Notes under the pieces: generated by a model
What the model saw: only the letters and a program-made list of their open reading frames with translations
Told to the model about the DNA's origin: nothing
Databases searched by the model: none
Position numbers and translations under genes: made by a program
Shown: one piece after another, positions 41,227 through 46,448 of the stretch
Layout: each line of letters begins with the position of its first letter
Numbering within the stretch: the first letter of the stretch is position 1
NCBI GenBank assembly: GCA_938023515.1
Contig: CALJDR010000029.1
Coordinates: forward strand, 1-46,448
Origin: an uncultured Flavobacteriales bacterium
GTDB lineage: Bacteria; Bacteroidota; Bacteroidia; Flavobacteriales; UBA1820
Reading direction: 5' to 3'
DNA: 46,448 bases

Positions 41227-42393
41227 TTACTCGTACATCAGGTATTTAGCCCGCGTCTTCATGAACGCGTCGATACCAGGCTTCCAGGTCGCGCGGATCT
41301 CTTCAGCAGTCATTCCGGCCTGTATCTGCTTGCGGATCGTATCCCCGCCGCAGAGCGTATCGAAGAACTTTAGGAAGAACTTGTCTTTCTGTTCGTAGTT
41401 GTTGTACGCCCAGATCACGTATTTCAGGTCGATGCAACCGGGGTCCGGCGTATCGCGCAGATCTACCCCATTGCACAGCACCCCTTTGTTCTTGCTCGAT
41501 TCGGGCGTGAAAGTGAACCCGGTCTCCGGCAGCAGCGGCGAACCGAACACTTCAAACGGCCACGGCGTACCCCGTCCTTCCGAAAGGGGAGTCCCCTCGA
41601 AATAGCAAAGGCTCGGGTACAGGGCTACCGAATGTTCCGTCGCCAGGTTGGGCGAAGGAGGCACCGGCAGGTCGTAATGCATCGAATGTTTGTAGTTCTT
41701 GCACGGGATCACCGTCAGGTCGCATTTCACGCCATTTTTCAGCCAGCCTTCCCCGTTAGCCATCTTGGCGTATTCGCCGGAGGTCATTCCATAAACGATA
41801 GGCACCGGGTGCATTCCGACGAACGACTTAAAGGCCGGATCGAGGATATTCCCGTCCACATAATACCCGTTCGGGTTCGGGCGGTCGAATATGATCACTT
41901 TCTTGCCGTTCTCGGCTCCGGCTTCCATCACATACGTCATGGTCGAGATGTACGTATAGAAACGACAGCCTACGTCCTGAATGTCGTAGATGAGGACATC
42001 GACCCCCTCGAGCATCTCGGGCGAAGGTTTGTAGTTTTTCCCGTAAAGCGACACCACATGGATACCCGTCTTTTCATCTACTTCGTCGGATATTTTGGCT
42101 CCGGCTGCCGCCGTACCGCGGAAACCATGCTCCGGCGCGTATATCTTCACGATATTCACGCCCTTGGACAGCAAATAGTCTACTACGTGCTGGCCGTTGT
42201 CCATCACGGAGGTGTGGTTGCCTACAAAGCCTACTTTTTTGCCCTTCAGCAGCTTGAGGTACATGGAAGACTGCTCGGCCCCCACTTCGATCGGCTTTTC
42301 TTTGGAAGCCGGCGTCTTCTGGGCCATCGCCGGCAGGAACGCCAGCATCAGAGCCGAAAGACAGAAAGTTCTGAAAATTGTCTTGATGTTCAT
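41227..42393 (-). CDS. NamZ-type exo-beta-N-acetylmuramidase (DUF1343, GH171), third gene
   Basis: 388 aa with a signal peptide (LMLAFLPAMAQ). It has the family motifs YAPEHGFRGTA, YDIQDVGCRFYTY, DRPNPNGYYVDG, PVPPSPNL and EGTPLSEGRGTPWPFE. NamZ enzymes remove terminal N-acetylmuramic acid from peptidoglycan fragments or muropeptide-free glycans. All motifs are intact here, so it should be active, in the periplasm. It is last of three tandem paralogues, 33 bp after the second. Confidence 0.9.
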   Translation of the reverse strand: MNIKTIFRTFCLSALMLAFLPAMAQKTPASKEKPIEVGAEQSSMYLKLLKGKKVGFVGNHTSVMDNGQHVVDYLLSKGVNIVKIYAPEHGFRGTAAAGAKISDEVDEKTGIHVVSLYGKNYKPSPEMLEGVDVLIYDIQDVGCRFYTYISTMTYVMEAGAENGKKVIIFDRPNPNGYYVDGNILDPAFKSFVGMHPVPIVYGMTSGEYAKMANGEGWLKNGVKCDLTVIPCKNYKHSMHYDLPVPPSPNLATEHSVALYPSLCYFEGTPLSEGRGTPWPFEVFGSPLLPETGFTFTPESSKNKGVLCNGVDLRDTPDPGCIDLKYVIWAYNNYEQKDKFFLKFFDTLCGGDTIRKQIQAGMTAEEIRATWKPGIDAFMKTRAKYLMYE

Positions 42394-42426
42394 AAAGTAT
42401 TTATTTAGTTACTTCTTTTTTAGCCC

Positions 42427-43602
42427 TTAAAAATCCTCATAAAGCAGGTATTTGGCCCGGATCGGAAGGAACCGCTCCAACCCTTCTTTCCACGAAGATC
42501 GTATCTCTGCGGCCGTCATTCCGGCCTGTATCTGTTTGCGCAGGGTATCCCCTCCGGCCAACAGGTCGAAGAATGGTATGAAGAAATTTTTCTTCTCTCC
42601 TTCCGGATAGTTCTCATAAGCCCATATCAGCCATTCCAGGTTTACTTCGGCCAGATCCGGTGTACCGGCCAAGTCCAGCCCGTTGCACTTTACCCCATAA
42701 TGCTTGGAACTTTTCGCCCCTTCCCGGGGTTCAGGCACGAACGAATATCCCGTTTCGGGGAGCAGCGGCGAACCGAACATCTCGAACGGACGGTCTGTTC
42801 CCCGGCCTTCGGAAAGCGGGGTCCCCTCGAAAAAACAAACGCTCGGGTACAAGTTGATCGCCTTGTCGCTGCGCAGGTTCGGCGCGGCGAACACCGGCAT
42901 ATAGTACCGATCCTTGTGGGAGTAGTTTTCGCAGGGCACAACCGCCAGACTACAGCGGACGCCACCCTCCAACCAGCCTTCCCCGTTGAGCATCCGGGCG
43001 TATTCCCCCGGGGTCATCCCATGTACGATGGGCACCGTCTGTTTTCCCACCCCCGAACGGAATGCCGTATCGAGGATATTCCCGTCCACGTAATGGCCGT
43101 TGGGATTGGGCCGGTCGAACACCAGGAAATCCACCCCGCTTGCGGCGGCGGATTCCATCATTCCCTGCATCGTAATGAGCTTCGTATTGAACCGGCAACC
43201 CATATCCGGCATATCGAACACGATCACGTCCACGTCCTCCAGATGGCCGAGCGTGGGTTTTCTTACCTTACCGTACAGCGAAACGATAGGGATACCCGTT
43301 TTGGGATCGACCGTATCGCCCACCTTTTCCCCTGCATCGGCCGTGCCCGAAAACCCATGCTCCGGAGTGAATATCTTCACCACGTTCACGCCGTTTTTCA
43401 GCAGCAGATCGAGCGAATGTCCCTCGGGCGTCACCGAACTAGCGATCCCGGCATAGGCCACCCTCTTCCCGCCCAGCATCTCCGCCCATTTGGACGGCTG
43501 TTGGGCCGGATAAACGACATTGTCGCTCTGCCCGCATACTAAAAGCGGGAAACAGAGCGACAATACCAGTATAAGAGCCGAGACCCTTTTGTTTGTTGCC
43601 AT
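42427..43602 (-). CDS. NamZ-like paralogue with altered motifs (DUF1343), second gene
   Basis: 391 aa with a signal peptide (ILVLSLCFPLLVCGQ). It has the same fold as its neighbours, but three motifs shared by the other two are changed: DIQDVGCRFYTY is DMPDMGCRFNTK, PVPPSPNL is PVFAAPNL, and GRGTPWPFE is GRGTDRPFE. FTPEHGFSG and DRPNPNGHYVDG remain. Altered specificity, or loss of activity, is possible. It starts 12 bp after the first paralogue, so all three are one operon. Confidence 0.85.
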   Translation of the reverse strand: MATNKRVSALILVLSLCFPLLVCGQSDNVVYPAQQPSKWAEMLGGKRVAYAGIASSVTPEGHSLDLLLKNGVNVVKIFTPEHGFSGTADAGEKVGDTVDPKTGIPIVSLYGKVRKPTLGHLEDVDVIVFDMPDMGCRFNTKLITMQGMMESAAASGVDFLVFDRPNPNGHYVDGNILDTAFRSGVGKQTVPIVHGMTPGEYARMLNGEGWLEGGVRCSLAVVPCENYSHKDRYYMPVFAAPNLRSDKAINLYPSVCFFEGTPLSEGRGTDRPFEMFGSPLLPETGYSFVPEPREGAKSSKHYGVKCNGLDLAGTPDLAEVNLEWLIWAYENYPEGEKKNFFIPFFDLLAGGDTLRKQIQAGMTAAEIRSSWKEGLERFLPIRAKYLLYEDF

Positions 43603-43614
43603 CAGGCGGAAAGG

Positions 43615-44811
43615 TTATTCGAAGTCCGGATAGATCAGGTATTTCTTACGAACCTGCTTGAACTGGTCAAGCCCTTCTTTCCACGTCGCCTTGATCTGTT
43701 CGGGCGTCATACCGGCTTTGATCTGATCTTCCAGTTCGTAGTTTCCGGCACGCAGCGAGAACGCGCGGCGGTTGAAGAAATTCTCCTTGTCCGTATAGTT
43801 ATTGTAAGCCCAGATAATATAGTCCAGATTTACCTCGGACTGTTCCGGTTCTTCGCGTAGGTCGAGACCATAGCACAGCACCCCGTTCTGTTTGGGGTTT
43901 TTGTCCCCGAAAGAAGGCTGGGGTGTAAAGGTAAAGTCCGTTGCCGTGGAATCGATCAGCGGCGAACCGATCACCTCGAACGGCCACGGCGTACCGCGCC
44001 CTTCCGACATAGGGGTGCCCTCTACCAGGCAAGTGCTGGCGAACAGGTTTACCGAACGGTCATTGGGAAGGTTCGGCGAAGGAGGTACGGGCAGGCTGTA
44101 ACGCATCGTGTGGTCGTAGTTCAGGCACGGGATGACCGTCAGGTCGCAGGTCACGCTGTCGCGAAGCCAGCCTTCCCCGTTATACAGATTGCCCAATTCC
44201 CCGATGGTCAGGGCGTAAGTGATGGGAAGCGGCTGCATGCCTATGCCCGAACGGCAGGTATCCAGCAGGATCGGCCCGTCGATAAAGAACCCGTTGGGGT
44301 TCGGACGGTCCAGTACAATCACCGGTACGTTGTTTTCCCCTCCGGCCTCCATCACCCGCTGCAACAGGTAGATGTACGTATAAAAACGGCATCCTACATC
44401 CTGTATGTCGAATACGAGGACATCCACATCTTCGAGCATCTCGGGGGTCGGCTTGTTGACCTTCCCGTAGAGCGACACGATTTTTATTCCTGTCTTGGGA
44501 TCGACCATATCTTCTACATGTTCGCCGGCATCGGCATCCCCGCGGAACCCGTGTTCGGGAGCGAATGCCTTAACGATGTTCACACCTTTTTCTTTCAGGT
44601 AATCGACCGTATGGGTTCCATCCCCCAGAATGGAGGTGTTATTCCCTACGAAACCTACGCGCTTATCTTTCAGCAGCGGCAAGTACGCATCGATATTTTC
44701 GGCTCCCACCTGAATGCCTTCCGTTTTTTTGGCACAGGAGGTCGAAAAAGAAAAACAAAATACGCCTAAAACGACGGCGCTTAATAATTTAATAATAAAT
44801 TTGTGTTTCAT
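43615..44811 (-). CDS. NamZ-type exo-beta-N-acetylmuramidase lipoprotein (DUF1343, GH171), first gene
   Basis: 398 aa. The signal peptide ends in FSTSC, a plausible lipobox, so this copy is probably lipid-anchored, unlike the other two. Motifs are intact: FAPEHGFRGDA, FDIQDVGCRFYTY, DRPNPNGFFIDG, PVPPSPNL and EGTPMSEGRGTPWPFE. It should release MurNAc from the non-reducing end of wall glycans. As first gene it is divergent from the LolC/E-like permease with only about 20 bp between the starts. Confidence 0.9.
   Translation of the reverse strand: MKHKFIIKLLSAVVLGVFCFSFSTSCAKKTEGIQVGAENIDAYLPLLKDKRVGFVGNNTSILGDGTHTVDYLKEKGVNIVKAFAPEHGFRGDADAGEHVEDMVDPKTGIKIVSLYGKVNKPTPEMLEDVDVLVFDIQDVGCRFYTYIYLLQRVMEAGGENNVPVIVLDRPNPNGFFIDGPILLDTCRSGIGMQPLPITYALTIGELGNLYNGEGWLRDSVTCDLTVIPCLNYDHTMRYSLPVPPSPNLPNDRSVNLFASTCLVEGTPMSEGRGTPWPFEVIGSPLIDSTATDFTFTPQPSFGDKNPKQNGVLCYGLDLREEPEQSEVNLDYIIWAYNNYTDKENFFNRRAFSLRAGNYELEDQIKAGMTPEQIKATWKEGLDQFKQVRKKYLIYPDFE
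44796..44803 (+). promoter_or_regulatory. -7 box for the permease gene
   Basis: TAAATTTG matches TAnnTTTG, 28 bp before GTG 44832. It lies within the first codons and leader of the divergent NamZ gene, so the two promoters overlap. Confidence 0.5.
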
Positions 44812-44831
44812 AATTATTTGGCTTTAAAGTG

Positions 44832-46061
44832 GTGAAATTAGCGTACTTTATATCAAGGCGAATATACAAAAAAGATAGACATAAACGCCAAATTTCCTCT
44901 CCCATACTCCATATTGCCGTCGGAGCGGTAGCACTGGGTATGGTAGTGATGCTTATCGCCGTAGCCACCGGCACCGGACTTCAACGGACTATCCGCCAGA
45001 ACGCAGCCGCTTTTGCCGGGCATATTCAAATGACCGCCCAGCAGCAAAGCCCGGCATACACCCCCGAACCGCTATCCACCGATCAGAATTTCTACCCGGA
45101 ATTTTCCGCCGTACCCGAGATTGACCACATACAGGTATTCGCCGAACGTGCCGGCATTCTAAAAACAAGGGACGAATTCGAAGGGGTCGTACTCAAGGGC
45201 ATATCCTCCGACTACCGCACGGAAGGACTGGCCGGATTCATCAAATCCGGGCGTATCCCCCGATTCGGCACAGGCGAAGAAAACGACAGCATCCTCGTTT
45301 CCCAAAATACGGCCGATGCGCTTCATCTATCGGTAGGCGACCGTGTCCGGATGTATTTCGTGCGGGATTCGGGGCGGCCCATCCTGCGTTATTTCACAGT
45401 AGCAGGGACTTATAAAAGCGGGATTTCGGACTTCGACGACAACTATGCCATCGCCGATCTGAGGTCCCTGCAATCGATAAACCGGTGGGAGCCCGACCAA
45501 GTCAGCGGGTTTGAAATCATTTTAAAAGACCAAAAGAAGCTACAGTCTGCCACCCAGAAGATCATGATGGAAACGGGGTGGGAATTTCACATCTCATCCA
45601 TCGCCACCGAACATGCGGCATTATTGGATTGGGTAGCCATGTTCGACATTAATATCATGGTAATATTAGGCATTATGATCCTGGTCTGTGGGGTGAACAT
45701 GATTACGGTCCTGTTGATACTGATCCTCGAAAAAACTTCCTTTATCGGCCTGATGAAAGCATTGGGCTCTCCCAACGAACTCCTGCGACGGGTATTCCTG
45801 TGGAATTCTTTCTATATCATTATGCGGGGCTTATTCTGGGGCAACCTCGTCGGGATTGCCCTGCTGCTGGTACAGAAATATTTCGGAATTGTCACCCTGG
45901 ACAGTCAATCGTACAGTATTGATGTCGTTCCTGTCTATCTCAATTTCTGGATGATACTTGCACTCAATGCCGGAGCAGCCCTGCTCAATATGCTGATGCT
46001 TCTATTGCCTTCTTTTTTTATATCCCGTATCCGTCCGGCGGAAACTATGAAATACGAATAA
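44832..46061 (+). CDS. LolC/LolE-like ABC transporter permease (FtsX/MacB fold)
   Basis: 409 aa. One N-terminal transmembrane helix (about 25-46), a large periplasmic domain, then three helices near the C-terminus (about 270-300, 318-345 and 370-395), ending RPAETMKYE as in LolC/E. The family extracts lipoproteins from the inner membrane for sorting outward, together with the ATPase LolD, which is not in this window. No ATG fits: starts are GTG 44829 or GTG 44832, and VKLAYFISRRI is the normal family N-terminus. Confidence 0.85.
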   Translation: MKLAYFISRRIYKKDRHKRQISSPILHIAVGAVALGMVVMLIAVATGTGLQRTIRQNAAAFAGHIQMTAQQQSPAYTPEPLSTDQNFYPEFSAVPEIDHIQVFAERAGILKTRDEFEGVVLKGISSDYRTEGLAGFIKSGRIPRFGTGEENDSILVSQNTADALHLSVGDRVRMYFVRDSGRPILRYFTVAGTYKSGISDFDDNYAIADLRSLQSINRWEPDQVSGFEIILKDQKKLQSATQKIMMETGWEFHISSIATEHAALLDWVAMFDINIMVILGIMILVCGVNMITVLLILILEKTSFIGLMKALGSPNELLRRVFLWNSFYIIMRGLFWGNLVGIALLLVQKYFGIVTLDSQSYSIDVVPVYLNFWMILALNAGAALLNMLMLLLPSFFISRIRPAETMKYE

Positions 46062-46193
46062 AAAAATCTTGTCTTTTAGGGGCGCCTCGAATTTTATACC
46101 GTGCAAAATGTTAAAGGGAATCTCCCGGGGGGGATATAGGCTGTATTTCCGCACGAAAACTAATAATTCTCTTTCCTGTTTTTGCAGAAAACA

Positions 46194-46227
46194 AAAATAG
46201 CCTGACTCTTAAGAGTCAGGCTATTTT
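46194..46227. terminator. Fully self-complementary terminator between the permease and the tRNA
   Basis: A 34-bp palindrome, core AGCCTGACTCTTAAGAGTCAGG, flanked by AAAA and TTTT. It terminates the minus-strand tRNA 2 bp past its 3' end and can also serve the permease. The 132 bp before it hold nothing recognisable. Confidence 0.8.
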
Positions 46228-46228
46228 G

Positions 46229-46302
46229 TCGGGGTGAGAAGATTCGAACTTCCGACCTCTGCGACCCGAACGCAGCGCGCTGCCAGGCTGCGCTACACCC
46301 CG
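46229..46302 (-). tRNA. tRNA-Pro (anticodon CGG)
   Basis: 74 nt. The acceptor stem CGGGGTG/CACCCCG, D-arm, anticodon stem CTGCG/CGCAG with loop TTCGGGT (anticodon CGG), and a T-arm with GTTCGAATC are all present. No CCA is encoded. Confidence 0.95.
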
Positions 46303-46415
46303 AATAGGACTGCAATTTTACGCATTTTTTGCGGGAAAATAAAATGTTTTCCTTTCTTTTTACAGTCTTTTTATCTCTGCCATTAAAGAATTTCTGTCCC
46401 TCTTTGGCCTTATAT

Positions 46416-46443
46416 AAAACGAGCCCCTGTTTACGGGGCTCGT
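46416..46443 (-). terminator. Terminator for a gene beyond the right edge
   Basis: ACGAGCCCC (46419-46427) pairs with GGGGCTCGT (46435-46443). On the minus strand it is followed by TTTTATATAA, so it should end a leftward transcript entering from outside the window. Confidence 0.7.
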
Positions 46444-46448
46444 GAAGT

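Overview
This is one end of a bacterial contig. Bases 1-48 are not genomic: they are the end of an Illumina P7 primer, an 8-base index and a Nextera read-2 transposase adapter. The rest looks like a gut-type member of the Bacteroidota (Bacteroidales, possibly Rikenellaceae/Alistipes-like; the genus is a guess). The reasons are many TAnnTTTG -7 promoter boxes, starts without Shine-Dalgarno sequences, a Bacteroides-type acylornithine carbamoyltransferase, DUF4294 and DUF1343 proteins, an outer-membrane beta-barrel receptor, and a moderately GC-rich genome with compact operons.

Layout. 0.05-1.2 kb: the 3' end of an unknown gene, then an AT-richer acyltransferase-3 gene broken at a run of 10 C, a candidate phase-variable locus. 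1.2-6.1 kb: an MsrB-MsrA fusion, two tandem secreted TPR/transglutaminase-like proteins, and a split ThrE-type amino-acid exporter. 6.1-17.6 kb, all on the minus strand: hemW, thiL, a small basic protein, rpe, and most of arginine biosynthesis (argB, an argF-type transcarbamylase, argD, argC, argG and a GNAT protein likely to make the first acylated intermediate). A nicotinamidase-like hydrolase, a DUF3267 membrane zincin and a rhodanese lipoprotein are interspersed. The first arg transcript has a long leader with an unlisted 24-codon ORF ending in a run of Arg codons, followed by competing hairpins. This looks like an arginine attenuator.

17.7-23.7 kb: a small secreted protein and a five-gene heterodisulfide-reductase-like cluster (HdrC, HdrB, HdrA, HdrC and a membrane protein joining a NarI-like cytochrome to an HdrD-like part). 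No classical Hdr partner (hydrogenase, methanogenesis or sulfate-reduction gene) is present. 24-38 kb is housekeeping: fabD, dnaK, topA, pyk, a DigH-like glycosidase, pdxA, the YceD-L32-fabH group, a DUF4294 protein and dnaN. 38-46 kb: an outer-membrane beta-barrel protein, three tandem NamZ-type (DUF1343/GH171) exo-N-acetylmuramidase paralogues, a LolC/E-like permease and tRNA-Pro(CGG).

A dispersed intergenic repeat occurs twice, in opposite orientations, inside the argC-argD gap and the hdrB-hdrA gap. Its 14-bp hairpin stays fully paired in both copies despite sequence change. The best candidates for something undescribed are the arginine leader/attenuator, the Hdr-like redox complex, the structured repeat, the poly-C acyltransferase and the diverged middle NamZ paralogue.
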